A stretch of DNA of 64,000 nucleotides from Nansenia antarctica (GCA_963989245.1 OZ022345.1:51012349-51076348), one strand, 5' to 3'. Shown: positions 44,061 through 56,813, counted from the first letter of the stretch. Notes: a model not told the origin generated them from the sequence alone. Made by a program: numbers and translations.

Positions 44061-44360
44061 CAACTGCTGCCATAGGATTTATTTGTCATTTCATATCGGT
44101 GGTTCAAATCCCTCTTCAGACGCACTTTTTACTGCATTTCGTTGTCTGAATCTAATCTAAAATCTCATCTAAAAAGTATGTAGTCTATAAAATTATGGTG
44201 CAGGCTAATTTACAAGAACTGACACGATTACAATGGTGTTTGAAGCCTTTGCATGAAGGCTTCGGTTAAATGTAAAAAAAAAATACTTAGTCAAGTCTCG
44301 AACACGCAACCTTTGGAACTCCAGTCGGCTGCCTTAACCACTACACCAGCCAGACCGCTG
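44061..44360. repeat. tRNA-derived SINE-like units
   Basis: 44061-44114 completes the tRNA-like unit begun at 37985 (B box ggttcaaatccc). A second unit lies on the minus strand at 44283-44357 with A box tggtgtagtggttaaggc and B box ggttgcgtgttcgagac. Neither folds clearly as an intact tRNA by eye. Confidence 0.55.
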
Positions 44361-44731
44361 TGATGACAGCAATGCAAGTTGACACAATTACTTCTTTTTT
44401 TTTACACTCTTTTCTTTATTGATCTATCGATCTATCTATCACACTTTCAAAATATCAAGTTATCTATCACACAATCAAACTATCTATCGATCGATCACAC
44501 TTTCAAAATATCAAATTATCTATCTATCACACAGTCAAACTATCTAATCTATCTATCTCGTGTGAAGTGGGAACTAATATTTCCTAAAAGACACATGAGG
44601 AACTGTCGTTCGGAGTTTAGTTTCCGCCTGTGAGCCTTTTAGCGCGTCTCACTATAGCCTGTGTTTTAGCCTGGTCGCGAGAAGGCTAATTATATCTGAC
44701 TCAGAAGGAGCTCAACCAAGCAGCGAATTAT
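44361..44731 (+). other. Gypsy leader, 3' part
   Basis: A (CTAT)n-like tract at 44423-44560 and then non-coding leader up to the first gag-like frame. No element boundary seen. Confidence 0.45.
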
Positions 44732-46196
44732 TTGAGCCACATTGATGGCACCGAACGCAAGCTAACATTTTCGAGGCTTAAAACTTTATCGAGGCTTAGA
44801 ACTTTATCGAGCTTCGTGGAATACCCCCCAGGATGTTTCAGTACGCCACTAAGCAGTAGCATTGGGAGGGGTAGAGCGATGCTCCTCAGTGAAGGTAGGG
44901 GGATTCCAGTGTTGAGTTTTGATAGTCCTGTTCAGGGGGGTGATGTTCATGTTGTGGGTAGTCAGGATGCTGCTGGGGCCCTTTCAGTTAGTGGGGACAC
45001 AGTTCCTTCTCAGAGCCACGACATTGATCATGCACCGAGCACACAGGTCAGTGATACCCCATCCCCAATCTCTGCTTTCCAGTTACCTGATGTAGTGAGC
45101 CAGATGAGTGACATAATTAGAGATGTTGGCAGATAGCATACTTGCACGCCTTGACTCAACGCTACCCCCACTTAGCACTGCACATGCACAGACCAAGCCC
45201 ACTGATACATCCACCCAGAGTCTAGACCTGTCCCAAGTCCAGTTGGTACCTCACAGGAGGGTAAAGGAGCCTCCAACGTTCAGAGGGGATGATAAGGACG
45301 CAGTGAATGTGCGTGAGTGGGAAGACATAATGAGGAGTTATGTGAAGAAGGCGAACATCAGAGCAGATCAGCAGGCGGAAGAAATATTCACCCATCTCAG
45401 GGGCAGGGCTAAGGATGTAGTGAAGTATGGGACGAGGAGCAGTGGCATTAATGTCGCTGAAAACCCGGAGGCCATCTATGGTCTTCTACGTAAGCATTTT
45501 GCTGCTGTTCCCTGTTCACCTATCCCCCTAGCCGACTTCTACACCACGCTGCCGAAGAGTGGTGAGGATGCGTATGACTACTGGCTATGCCTCAATCAAG
45601 CTGCAGATGTTGCCACTGATCGCCTCAAAGAACAAGGTAAAACACTTGAGTGCCCTCTCCTGGAGGTGACACGTATGTTCATCAGGAACTGTCCATCCAA
45701 AGAGCTTGCCATGACTTTCAGATCAAAGACGATCGATAAGTGGACTGCTGAAGAGGTCCAAGATGTACTTGACGAGTTCCACACTCAGGTGTGCTCGAAC
45801 GGTGCTGCCGCAGCCGTGAGTAAAAGGCCCAGTGAGGGTGTGCTAGTGAACAGAGTTGAGATGTCAGGCACTGATATGTGTTCACCTGAAAAGCAGGATA
45901 CTCGCCCAGACAAGGGGGCAGAGGCCTTTGAACGTATCATCTCAATGCTAGAGAAAGTCCTATTGGAGAAGTCTGCTCCTGCTAAGGCCATGTCGAACAA
46001 GCAGTATAGACCCAGCCCCCCCAGGATTGAGGGTCTGAATAACCTGCCGTGTGCTGTGTGTGGCGACGCTAGACACTCTGCTTGGACTCACTGCCGTGAC
46101 CAGAGGCTCTGCTTCCAGTGCCATTCGCCTGGACACCCCAGATCCAAGTGTCCGATGCAGGGGCGTGGCCAGTCGGCGCAGTCGGGAAACTTATAG
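44732..46196 (+). pseudogene. gag: Gypsy gag, broken by one frameshift
   Basis: Two overlapping frames: 44732-45136 (N-terminal part, ending QMSDIIRDVGR) and 45123-46196 (capsid-like part and nucleocapsid). The shift at about 45120-45136 joins an amphipathic helix that is otherwise continuous, so it is probably a mutation, though programmed frameshifting cannot be excluded. The second frame contains PPTFRGD-like sequence, a typical gypsy capsid (VREWEDIMRSYV, FYTTLPKSGEDAYDYW) and a Cys-rich end with a CCHC zinc knuckle (CFQCHSPGHPRSKC) preceded by CAVCGDARHSAWTHC. Confidence 0.8.
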
Positions 46197-49100
46197 ATCT
46201 GCATTCAGGGGAGGACTGTGCAGATCCTGTTGATATCCCTCCCAATGATGAAATGGCTGATTGTGAGTCAACATACAAGTCATTCATCTCCAGGGCGCCT
46301 TCGAACAAGACTGTAGTATTTCAAGGTCTACACAGAGTCCAAAGGTCTGATAGTTTATTCTACACCACTGTCTCCGCTGCAGATGTCTCTCTTAGAGCGA
46401 TGATAGACACTGGTTCTATGGCATGCACGCTTAGCGAGGCTGCGGAGGCGCGTCTCTTGCAGCGTAACCCTGATCTGAGAGGATGCCCCGCTGATGATGT
46501 CATCATCATAGGATGTGGTGGTCACCGAGTTGTACCTAAGGCAATATACAATGTCGATGTGGTGGTGTATGACTGCAAGATGGTCATCCCAATGCTTGTG
46601 GTGCCTGGACAGACCGATGACATGATACTAGGCAGTAATGCCATCAAGAAAATCCTAGAGTTGATGATCCTAGAGTTGAAGACTGACAGCTATTGGCGGC
46701 TGATATCTGAACATGGTGGTGGCAGTGATGGGGACTGTCATCACTTCTTCTCTCTCCTTTCCAATACAGAGAGATGGAGGGGTGAGACAGTGCCTGAGAA
46801 GGTTGGCACACTGAAGCTACAACAGTGTGTGATGCTACAGCCAAATAGTGAGCATCTTGTATGGGGCAGACTCCCTGTGTCGGCACCTACAGTATATCAG
46901 AGGGCAGTACGGTGGTTGTGGAACCAACTCAGTCCAGATGCAGACCGAATAAAGTTCTGGTTGGCAGAGTTGGTACACCGATGTGGGGCGACCGATGGCT
47001 GCCTATGAAGGTTGTGAATCCCACCGGTGAGCCGGTAGTGCTGAAGCGAAACACCAAATTGGCGGACGTGTTTCCCTGCATTGCCGCTGAAGATCTGTCC
47101 CCGCCCGACCACATTCAGTCTTCCCCACAATCTGTGACTGGTGAGTCTGTAGCAAGGCCCAAAGAAGACATCAGAAAGGCACTGGAGGAACTTGGTCTAC
47201 GCGACCTAGACTTGGACGCGTGTGAAGTCTCTGACCTGTGGAGAGAGAAGCTTTGTCAGCTTGTTGTGAAATACGAGTCAATCTTTTCACGCCACAAGTT
47301 GGACTGTGGTGAGGCGTCTGACTTCGTGCACAAGATACATCTGGTGGACGAGAGGCCATTTTGCCTGCCCTACCGCAGAGTGCCACCGAACCACTACGAG
47401 AAGCTGAGGTCTGCCATCAACGACATGGAGGAGAAGGGCATAATTCGTAAGTCCAACAGCGAATATGCCTCGCCCTTGGTTCTTGTGTGGAAGAAGGATG
47501 GAGGGTTGCGCATCTGTACGGACTTCAGATGGCTTAATGCGAGGACAACGAAAGACGCACATCCGCTGCCTCATCAGGCTGACGCGCTGGCTGCACTAGG
47601 TGGTAATGCCTACTTCTCCACAATGGACCTTACCTCTGGTTTCTACAACGTGCCTTTACATGAGGACCACAAGAAATACACTGCATTCTCCTCTCCCTTT
47701 GGCCTGCATGAATATAACCGGATGCCTCAAGGGTTGTCCAACAGCCCGGCTACATTCATGCGGATGATGCTCTCGATCTTTGGGGATCAGAATTTCACCA
47801 GTCTATTGTGCTACCTAGACGATGTTATGGTCTTCGCTCCTACAGAACAGCTGGCACTCGAGCGTCTAGAGATGGTTTTCTCTAGTTTAAAGTACAACAA
47901 TCTCAAATTGGCTCCAAAGAAGTGCTACCTTCTGCGGAAATCAGTACGGTTTCTCGGCCATATCATCAATGAGTCAGGAGTGCAGACGGACCCTGGAAAG
48001 GTTGAAGCCATTAGCCAAGTACAGGTATCCGATCTGATGGACAGTGATGGGGTGTCTCCTTCACAGAAGAAGATTAGGTCCTTCTTGGGCATGATGCTTT
48101 ACTATCAGCACTTCATTGAAGATTGTTCCTCTAAGGCCAGACCCCTATTCAAGCTTCTCTCTGGACAGAACGCTGGAGAAAAGGCACGCAGAGGGAGAAA
48201 ACCAGTGAAGAAATGTCACAATCTTGTAAAGCTCAAACCAGCTGACTGGACGGCCGAGTGTAGGGATGCTTTCGAGACATTGAAGTGTGATCTCCTGCAT
48301 TCTGTAACCTGGCCCATCCTGATTTCGCAAAGCCATTTATCCTAGCAGTGGATGCTTCATTCGATGGGATTGGCGCCGTCATCTCCCAGCTCCAGCCTGG
48401 TGATAAAGTTGCAAGACCAGTTGCCTTCGCTAGTAGGACGCTGTCACATGCTCAGTTGAACTATCCAGCTCACCGACTTGAGTTCCTGGCATTGAAGTGG
48501 GCTGTATGCGAGTTTTCCCACTGGCTGAAGGGAGTGCATTTCACAGCGTGGTCGGATAACAACCCCTTGACCTACATCCTAACGAAGTCCAAGTTAGATG
48601 CATGTGAACAGAGGTGGGTGGCCAAACCTGCTGCATATGATTTTGATCTGAATTATATCCCATGGCCTAGGAACATCGTCGCTGATGCGCTGAGCCGTGA
48701 GCCATTTGTTAAGTCCTGTGTGAGCCATCGCCTGGTGAGGGAGCCTTACCTGTCCTTGCTGGATCAGGTGAATGGAGTTGTGGCTGGTACGGTGCAGGAC
48801 GCTTTCCGGCTGACTACCAACTGTCAAGGTGTTCAGCACACTAATGTCGACACAGATGAGGTCCTGAGTCCTGAGTCTTCTGGAGGTGCCATTAGTGCTG
48901 AGGAGGTGTCTGCTGTCATGGACGTCCATCGCACAGGGGGTGTTTCTCAGCTGCCCTACATTAATCCGGAGTCTCTGCAATTGCCCGAGGAAGACCTTTC
49001 CATCGCCATCCCACAGAGTCAATTACACAATCTCCAGCAACAAGATGCTGTAGTGAGCAGGGTTCTCTTTTATATGCAGCGACATAGGAAACCAAATGCA

Positions 49101-50852
49101 CACGAGAGAGCAGCTGAGTCTAGCTGTGTGCCCAGGCTGTTGAAACACTGGAAGAAGCTGAGAGTGCGTAGTGGACTCCTCTACCGTGTGAAGAGAGACC
49201 GCATCAGGGACAAGAGGATCTTTCAGTTCGTCATTCCAGAAGCTCTGAAGCGACAAGTCCTGCATGGAGTCCACGATGCTGCTGGCCACCAGGGTCGCTC
49301 AAGATCATCCTCTCTGGCCAGTGAACGATTCTTCTGGACAGGCATGCAGAGGGATGTTGAGAATCACGTGAAGCACTGTCAGAGATGTATTTTGGGGAAG
49401 ACTCCTGAACCACACGCCCGAGCACCCCTTGAGAGCATCCGCACTTCAGCTCCTATGGACTTAGTGTGCATCGATTTTTGGACCGCAGAGCAGAGCGACA
49501 AGAAGACCATTGATGTTCTTGTTGTTACGGACCATTTTTCTAAAGTAGCTCTTGCCTTCCCCTGTCGGAACCAGACTGCGAAACAAGTTGCCCGCTGTCT
49601 ATGGGACAAGTTTTTTTGCATATATGGGTTCCCCAAAAGAATCCATTCGGATGAGGGAGCTAACTTTGAGAGTCGGCTTCTAAAAGATCTACTAGAGATG
49701 GCAGGTGTGCATAAGTCCCATACGACTCCATACCACCCCATGGGCAACGGCGTCACAGAGAGGTTCAACAGGACCCTCGGGGGCATGATAAGGGCTCTCC
49801 CTCCACTGAGCAAGTCCAGGTGGCCACAGATGCTCCAGACGCTGACCTTCTGCTACAACTCCACTGTGCATGAGACCACGGGCTTCGCGCCATTCTACCT
49901 GATGTTCGGACGGGTCCCACGGCTGCCCGTGGATGTCATGTTTCATCATGTGCTGGAGGATGCTGCCGTTGTCAGTCGTCATGAGTTTGTGCAACATCTG
50001 AGGAGAGACCTTTCTGAAGCAGCACAGATTGCTCAAAGGAATGCCATCAGGGAACAAGATCGCCACGCCAAACTGTACAACCGGAAGGTCAGAGGACTGC
50101 CGTTGGGTGTTGGTGACAAAGTGCTGCTTGCCAATTGAGGTGAGAGAGGGGAGAGGAAGATCGCAGACCGGTGGGAATCAACTCCTTTCGATGTGGTGTC
50201 TGTGAGATCGGACATCAACATGTACAGGATCAGAGATGTTGTCACGAATAGAGAGAAGGTTGTACACAGGAACATGCTGCTTCCGGTTGACTTCTTGACA
50301 GTTCCGGAACAAGATGGGAACCCGGCATCCCTAGAGGAGTCGCAGTCTATAGCTTCCTGTGCCAGTGTTCAGGGCTCTGTCACCTCTGATGTTGAAGAGG
50401 CCTCTCGGTTGCGCACCAGGGACTGGGTCTTGGAGTCGCCTGAGCACGCGGGGGCAGAGAGCATCCATGAGGAAGAAGCTGACGGAGGGACTATGCCCGT
50501 GCCGAATGCCTCAAAGAAAGACCGACCAGATGAGTTGCTGGATAGTGTTCCTGATGACTCTGTACCTGACTGCCACACTGATTATCCCCCTGACACAGTA
50601 TGTGACACAGTACACTCACCTGAAGCTAGATGTGATGCCCATGGTGACCTCCCAGTTCTAGTTGAGGTTGAGCCGGAGCAGGTAGTTTGCACACGTTCAC
50701 AGAGTGCTCAAGTTCCATCAGTTGTCACGAGATGTGGGAGGAGTGTTAGGAACCCAAATAGGCTTATTTGTGAGATGTCAGGGCAGATGCTTAAAGGGAG
50801 TACTGAGCCTTTCATAGGTTCTGCATTTAGTTTCATTGCGGCGTCTATGTAG
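46118..50852 (+). pseudogene. pol: Gypsy pol (protease-RT-RNase H-integrase), three breaks
   Basis: Frames: 46118-47008 overlaps the gag end and carries the aspartic protease (MIDTGSMACTLSE, MILGSNAI); 46861-48345 carries RT (SPLVLVWKKDGGLRICTDFR, MPQGLSNSPATFMRMM, CYLDDVMVF, LGHIINESGV); 48348-50138 carries RNase H (VDASFDGIGAVISQ, WSDNNPLTYI), the HHCC region (HDAAGHQGRSRSS, HCQRCILGK) and the integrase core (CIDFW, HSDEGANFESRLL, NGVTERFNRTL); 50193-50852 is the C-terminal extension. Breaks: a frameshift between protease and RT (46861-47008), a frameshift near 48310-48350, and a TGA at 50136-50138 after KVLLAN. Catalytic residues otherwise look intact. Non-functional as it stands. Confidence 0.85.
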
Positions 50853-51197
50853 GGGCGTAGTGCATCCAGTTTTTTTTCTTTATTTATTTTGCTTCCGGTC
50901 TGAGTCGTGACCTAGAGTCATGAGATTCTCTTGTAAGGGCAAAGTTATGTACAACTGTGGGATGTAGATGGCATCTCTTTCTCCTCTGTGATAAGTACGG
51001 GTTTTGGTACCAATCTGTCCTTACACACTTCTTATGGAAGAATTTATAATGTTGAGTTTTGGTACATCAGTGCTCGAGATCCACGTTGGTTTTTTTGTTT
51101 TGTCATTTGTTTGTTTTTTCGCTCCTGTTTTATTTTTTTTACTGTCCTCCGGTTTTCATGCTGTTGCCCCATTTTAGTATAATTTAAGGGGGGTGTA
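50853..51197 (+). other. Gypsy 3' untranslated region and polypurine tract
   Basis: T-rich non-coding DNA ending with 'aatttaaggggggtgta', the likely polypurine tract just before the 3' LTR. Confidence 0.65.
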
Positions 51198-52148
51198 TGT
51201 AACGGAGTAGAAAGTTCAAAGTTCAATTATAGCTAAAATAGAGCTCAACTGCGCCCTGCGGGGTTTAATGACGTGGTGTATCCGTAGGGGTATATCCGGG
51301 GTGTATCCGTGACCCGGATGCCGTGTAAATACAGCTGGACAGTGCAATTGCACGGGACGTAATTGTGATCTCCCTCAGTTCATCATTAACCACTGATGCG
51401 GTAAGGTCATGTTTTCTGCAGGGTCTGAGATCGCATATAATTTAAGAGATTATTAATGTACCTATGTTTTATTTGAATGTTAGCTGAAGATAGCTGTTTT
51501 GAGTTTCCCTGTTTATAGTATTTTAGTTTGGAACATATCACAAGTTTAGTAATATGAGTTTTAAGTTGTTAACATTGATGGCGCTAACGTGAATGTTCGT
51601 GTAACACCATTTTAGAATTTAGCTCGATGACCCTGCAAGTCCCGTGTCCAGAATTTGATGCACTGTTTTCTACAGGTAATATTATTATTGTTGTGTTATT
51701 ATATGTCTGTTGTTCTGTTAGTAGACCGTATTGTATGAGGTTGGGTCTTCCACCTCGCTAATTTGCACCACGCTCGCGGCTTACCTAGCAGTCAGGATGC
51801 AGCCATTGTTGCACGTGGTGCGCATGCGTATCCCAAGTGCGTGGTTTTTCCATGCATTTGGATGTTATGATTTCTTGTTGTTGTTGTTAAATTAATACCA
51901 CTATATGATCACACAAGTGAAGATTTATGTAGTCTACACATTTTGTATTTTTGTTTTATATTATTGGTATAATTTGTGTAGTATGAGTGACTACTATATG
52001 TCTCAGTTCATTCTTAACCACTGATGCGAATTTAGGTCGATGACCCTGCAAGTCCCGTGTCCAGAATTTGATGCACTGTTTTCTACAGAATAAATGAACG
52101 TGAGCCATCCAGCTGAGAGTGATTCATGCAAAGATACACCCCGTCACA
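51198..52148 (+). repeat. Gypsy 3' LTR, intact
   Basis: 951 bp, tgtaacgg...ccgtcaca, followed by caag. It contains the exon-like blocks at 51616-51675 and 52029-52088 and an AATAAA at about 52089. It serves as the uninterrupted reference for the broken 5' LTR. Confidence 0.9.
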
Positions 52149-52285
52149 CAAGCATAACAAAAAAATCGATATTATGCCGCTATGAGTACACCGACGCAGA
52201 AGTATAAATTGGGAGAGCCCTTGCGTAGGCTACGGCGTAGCCGCGCGTAAATTCGACGCAGAAGTATAAATTGGGCTTTAGAAAG
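52149..52285. repeat. Short direct repeats, Harbinger-like
   Basis: 'cgacgcagaagtataaattg' occurs twice (about 52190 and 52255), either side of 'gtaggctacggcgtagccgc'. The strings resemble ends of small Harbinger-type MITEs in fish. Only a fragment. Confidence 0.45.
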
Positions 52286-54610
52286 TAAAGATTTGTTCTC
52301 CCCTTTTCAAAGTGGGTTTCGTAGAGGAAGAAATACTATGGATTCCATTCTGTCTAGAATCAGACATTAGGATTGCTCAAACTAACAAAGAAATGGTGTT
52401 AGCTGTCTTTGTTGATGTTGAAAAAGCCTATGATATGTTGTGGAAGGAAGGCCTGCTCATCAAATTAAATAAATTGGGGGTAGACGGTAGGTTATATAAT
52501 TGGGTGTTAGATTTTCTTTTTGGCAGGATAATACAGGTTATAGACAGAACATTCAAAGGAATACAGGGTTGAGAATGGGACTCCACAGGGTAGTGTTTGT
52601 AGTCCAGTATTATCATGATTAATGACATTTTTGAACAAATAGAAAAAGGAATAGGGAAATCTCTGTATGCAGATGATGGGACCTTATGGATAAGGGGGCG
52701 GATCTGAAATATATACAGAAGAAAATGCAGACGGCAATTGAGAAGGTGGAACAATGGGCAAATGAATGGGGGTTTAAATTATCAATACCTAAAACTCAGG
52801 TTATTTGTTTTTCTAAACGATCAAAAGAAATATCTTTGAAGTTATATGGGCATACATTACAACAGGTTAGTGTAATTAGAGAATTATGGCCAGGTCATCT
52901 GGCGCAGCACTCCATCACTCTCCTTCTTGGTCAAATAGCCCTTACACAGCCTGGATGTGTGTTTGGGGTCATTGTCCTGTTGAAAAATAAATGATGGTCC
53001 AACTAAACGCAAACCGGATGGGATGGCATGTCGCTGCAGGATGCTGTGGTAGCCAAGCTGGTTCAGTATGCCTTCAATTTTGAATAAATCCCCAACAGTG
53101 TCACCAGCAAAGCACCCCCACACCATCACACCTCCTCCTCCATGCTTCACGGTGGGAACCAGGCATGTAGAATCCATCCGTTCACCTTTTCTGCGTCGCA
53201 CAAAGACACGGCGGTTGGAACCAAAGATCTCAAATTTGGACTCATCAGACCAAAGCACAGATTTCCACTGGTCTAATGTCCATTCCTTGTGTTTCTTGGC
53301 CCAAACAAATCTCTTCTGCTTGTTGCCTCTCCTTAGCAGTGGTTTCCTAGCAGCTATTTGACCATGAAGGCCTGATTCGCGCAGTCTCCTCTTAACAGTT
53401 GTTCTGTCAATTTTACGGACTGACTGACCTTCATTTCTTAAAGTAATGATGGCCACTCGTTTCTCTTTACTTAGCTGATTGGTTCTTGCCATAATATGAA
53501 TTCTAACAGTTGTCCAATAGGGCTGTCAGCTGTGTATCAACCTGACTTCTGCACAACACAACTGATGGTCCCAACCCCATTAATAAGGCAAGAAATTCCA
53601 CTAATGAACCCTGACAAGGCACAACTGTGAAGTGAAAACCATTTCAGGTGACTACCTCATGAAGCTCATTGAGAGAACACCAAGGGTTTGCAGCGCTATC
53701 AAAAAAGCAAAGGGTGGCTACTTTGAGGAATCTAAAATATAAGACATATTTAGAGTTATTTCACACTTTTTTGTTAAGTACATAATTCCATATGTGTTCA
53801 TTCATAGTTTTGATGCCTTCAGTGAGAATCTACATAGTAAATAGTCATGAAAATAAAGGAAACGCATTGAATGAGAAGGTGTGTCCAAACTTTTGGCCTG
53901 TACTGTATGTCAGCAGCAGTAAGTCATCTTAAAAAGTTGGACGTGCAGCAAACTCAAGGTCTTAGGATATGTAGTGGAGCATTTAAAACATCTCCAGTAG
54001 CTGCAATACAAGTTGAAGTTGGGGAACAGCCACTGTGGATACGAAAAATTAAACTTACGTTAGCATACTGGGTTAATTTACACGGTCAGAACAATTCACA
54101 TCCTACTAAACCAATCATACAAGACTGTTGGGAGCATAATAAGACTGACTATATGAGTTTTGGATGGATAGGGAATACAATAGCTAAACGATGTGACTTA
54201 GATAAAGTACAGTATAGTCCAGTAGTTCCACATTCAATGACTCCACCTTGGTTATTTGTAAATCCACTGGTAGATTTAGGTATACAACAAGAACTTCGAA
54301 AGAAGTCTAAATATGCACAGTTTGGGAACATAGCACAAAACTATATTGGTCTGCACTACAGTGACAAGGCTCTAATCTTTACAGATGGGTGAAAAGACCC
54401 AGAGACAGGCCAAACAGGAGCTGCAGTATATCTCCCTCAGTATAAGACAGGAATTTAAAAAAGAACCACCGATCATTTATCAGTATACACAGTGGAGCTG
54501 CTAGCAATTTTGACAGCATTGGAACGGTTGGTAGATAAACAGGGTAAATAATGCATTAATTGCTTCAGACAGCCGGGCAGCATTGTCTAGCATTAGATCT
54601 TTGAAATCTT
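52286..54610 (+). mobile_element. I-type (Nimb-like) LINE, truncated and split by a Tc1 copy
   Basis: RT parts: FQSGFRRGRNTMDSI, VFVDVEKAYDMLWKEGL, GTPQGSVCSPVLS, LYADDGTLWI, KTQVICFSKRSKE (52286-52880). After the Tc1 copy: HLKKLDVQQTQGLRICSGAF, WIRKIKLTLAYWVN and the start of an RNase H domain (LIFTDG, YTVELLAI, ASDSRAALSSI). There are frameshifts and stops. The part between RT and RNase H that the Tc1 replaces is missing, and the element ends abruptly at about 54610 against the hAT right end. The RNase H after RT is typical of the I superfamily. Confidence 0.75.
52882..53907 (-). mobile_element. Tc1-like transposon copy inside the LINE
   Basis: The minus strand encodes Tc1 transposase: MARTNQLSKEKRVAIITLRN, then after a gap DRTTVKRRLRESGL, WSDESKFEIFGSN, KHGGGGVMVWGCFAG, IFQQDNDPKHTS and GYLTKKESDGVLRQMTWP (53492-52884). 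The N-terminal DNA-binding part is shortened, and the C-terminus with the left terminus is missing. The right terminus 'caaacttttggcctgtactg' ends at about 53905. Inactive. Confidence 0.85.
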
Positions 54611-54762
54611 GCTTCATTAAAGGGTGTGAATGTATATGTGTTCTCCAGTGCCTTTTGTCCGCTTTAAGGTGGTGGTAAGTTGAAGGTTGAAGGCAAATTT
54701 TTCTGCACATTATATTCTCCCTCTGGGCTAAGCCCAATCCTCAATCCTAAATCCGCCCCTGG
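54610..54762 (+). mobile_element. hAT right end, second copy, flanked by gatagcac
   Basis: Matches 16571-16742 ('cattaaagggtgtgaatgta' through 'atccgcccctg') but lacks about 20 bp of GC-rich sequence. It is followed at 54763-54770 by gatagcac, exactly the 8-mer that precedes the hAT left end at 15800. A hAT makes an 8-bp target duplication, so these two ends may belong to one original insertion. Confidence 0.75.
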
Positions 54763-54770
54763 ATAGCACA

Positions 54771-55537
54771 TTGTAATGATAGCATTCAGGCTATTCTTTT
54801 TGCACTGATTAGCATAGATTTGATGTTCTATGTAATACCTATCTGATTAGTTACGGGGTTACTGTGTGATAGGCTACGTGTTGGTGCTGGAGGCTGGCTG
54901 TATACATTTGCAATATAAAATCCTCATGTTTAAGCAGTTTACGTTTGAGTCACTAGAGGGCGCCAGTAAACCAGATTATCAGTCTTTCCTGTATGGAAGA
55001 GAGAGCGGGCCGTTGTTGGCCCTAGCCGTGAAAAATGCGCAGATCCTAATTCAAATACATGTAATTACCCCAGTAGCTGTGCGGGGAGTCTTTAGGGTTG
55101 GGCTGATATTGGTAGTGTTCTCCCCAATCTATCTAACAGCCCACTCTTCTGATTTTGTAATGAGATCACTAAAAGACATGGGCTGTGTTCAATATGAATG
55201 GAGAATAGTCAGAACATCTCATGCATCATGTTCTCTTTCTCAGTTGCCAGTTCCTTGGTTTCCACTAGCATGACGATTTTATGTAGTTGTATGTATTGTA
55301 ATAGTGATATATTATTTAGCTTTTCATCTCTATACTATAGTATGACATTAGTTTGAGACACCACTCACAAAAGTATGTCTAAGTTAGGCCTTCAGTCAGA
55401 GATACTCTCATATTAAAGTAAGCAGGTCTCTATGCTCTCTGTAAGTACTTGGCTTCCCAGGTCTCACTCAGGACATAAGCCAGTACTTAACAGCCCTCAA
55501 AGAGTTGAAATGAGAACATGCTCATACACACACACAC

Positions 55538-55540
<3 letters not shown>
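54771..55540. other. Non-coding stretch, nothing recognised
   Basis: An open frame at 54866-55273 has no recognisable motif and no splice or start context that stands out. I do not call it a gene. Confidence 0.4.

Positions 55541-55630
<90 letters not shown>
55541..55630. repeat. (GA)n microsatellite
   Basis: About 90 bp of uninterrupted GA, preceded by a short (CA)n run. Confidence 0.95.
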
Positions 55631-55632
<2 letters not shown>

Positions 55633-55843
55633 GTGGCTGTATCACACAGGAAATGTTTCCTAGTTAGTTTCCTGTGAGTCACTTGTTGTTTTTGTTGTGC
55701 GTGCTTGGGTGGGTGTGTGCGCTCCTCACTTAATGAGCAGCTTTACTCTCCTCTGACTGTCTTAATCAGCTAGACTGTTCCTGTCTCAGAAGTACTTTCT
55801 CTCTTGGTCTTTGTTTACTTTTAAGATGACAACATTATGTTTT

Positions 55844-55885
<42 letters not shown>

Positions 55886-56738
55886 AAGAGTGCGTGTGTG
55901 AGTCTGTTGTGCACGTGTGTATATTAATTAAATGCTCATTTTGCACGTTTTTGCAATTTGTCAAAATGGTCAGTTACTCTGCTCTAAAGTGTAGTAGGGT
56001 GTTTAACAAGCTCCTGTGTCATGTTGATCTCTCTATCCTGCAGGCATTTGTACTACGGTCCATTAACAAGTCTCTAATTAGCTTGTTTTGCTAAAGCGTA
56101 AGGGAGGGGTGTGTGTGGTGGGGTGACCAGGGGAGCTTTGAAGCGGTGCCATAGAGGGGTCCCTATGGGGAGCGGCACCGTGCACCGGAAAACTAAACAC
56201 AACTATATTAAGGAGTCTCAATCTCTCTGTCTCTGTTCATCTCTCTCTCTCTCAATCTCTAGCTCCCTGTCTCTCTCTCTCTCTCAATCTCTATCTCCCT
56301 GTCTCTCTCTCTCTCAATCTCTATCTCCCTGTCTCTCTGTCTCTCTCTCTCAGGCTCTCTCTCTCTCAGGCTCTCTCTGTCTCTCTGTCTCTCAGTCTCT
56401 CTCTGTCTCTCAGTCTCTATCTCTCTGTTCATCTCTCTCTTTCCCTCTCTCTCTCTCTCTCTCAGTCTCTATCTCTCTGTCTCTTTCTTTTCCTGCATCT
56501 ATTTTTTCACCCTACCCTGACTGCTTCCCCTAATCTCTGTTGCTATTTCTCTATATCATGATTTCGTGTTTGTGTATTTTTTCTTTAAATCGTTTGGTCT
56601 TTCTAATTATGCTCTTTCCCCATCTCTCTCTTCCCATCTCTCCACCTCCCACTCCTTCTCTTTCACCTTCTGTCTGCCTCTCTTGCTCTCCATCTTGTTT
56701 GTGTTTGTCATTTCTCTGCGACACTCACAGCTCTGTTC

Positions 56739-56813
<75 letters not shown>

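Larger units (their letters stand above)
31728..52148 (+). mobile_element. Ty3/gypsy LTR retrotransposon with nested insertions
   Basis: The 5' LTR starts tgtaacggag at 31728, the 3' LTR starts at 51198, and both end ccccgtcaca. The 4-mer caag flanks both outer ends (31724-31727 and 52149-52152). A primer-binding-like tggtgccgtgacc follows the 5' LTR at 37218. The order gag, protease, RT, RNase H, integrase is that of Ty3/gypsy. The 5' LTR is interrupted by an insertion (31792-36073), and the leader contains a Ginger-like DNA transposon (38014-44056). Without the nested DNA the element would be roughly 9-10 kb. Gag and pol each carry small breaks. Confidence 0.85.

Noticed and set aside
44283..44357. 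Functional tRNA gene
   Set aside because: A and B boxes are present, but I cannot fold a clean cloverleaf by eye and the context is repeat DNA.
54866..55273. 135-codon open frame
   Set aside because: No recognisable motif, no repeat or gene context; length is within chance for this composition.
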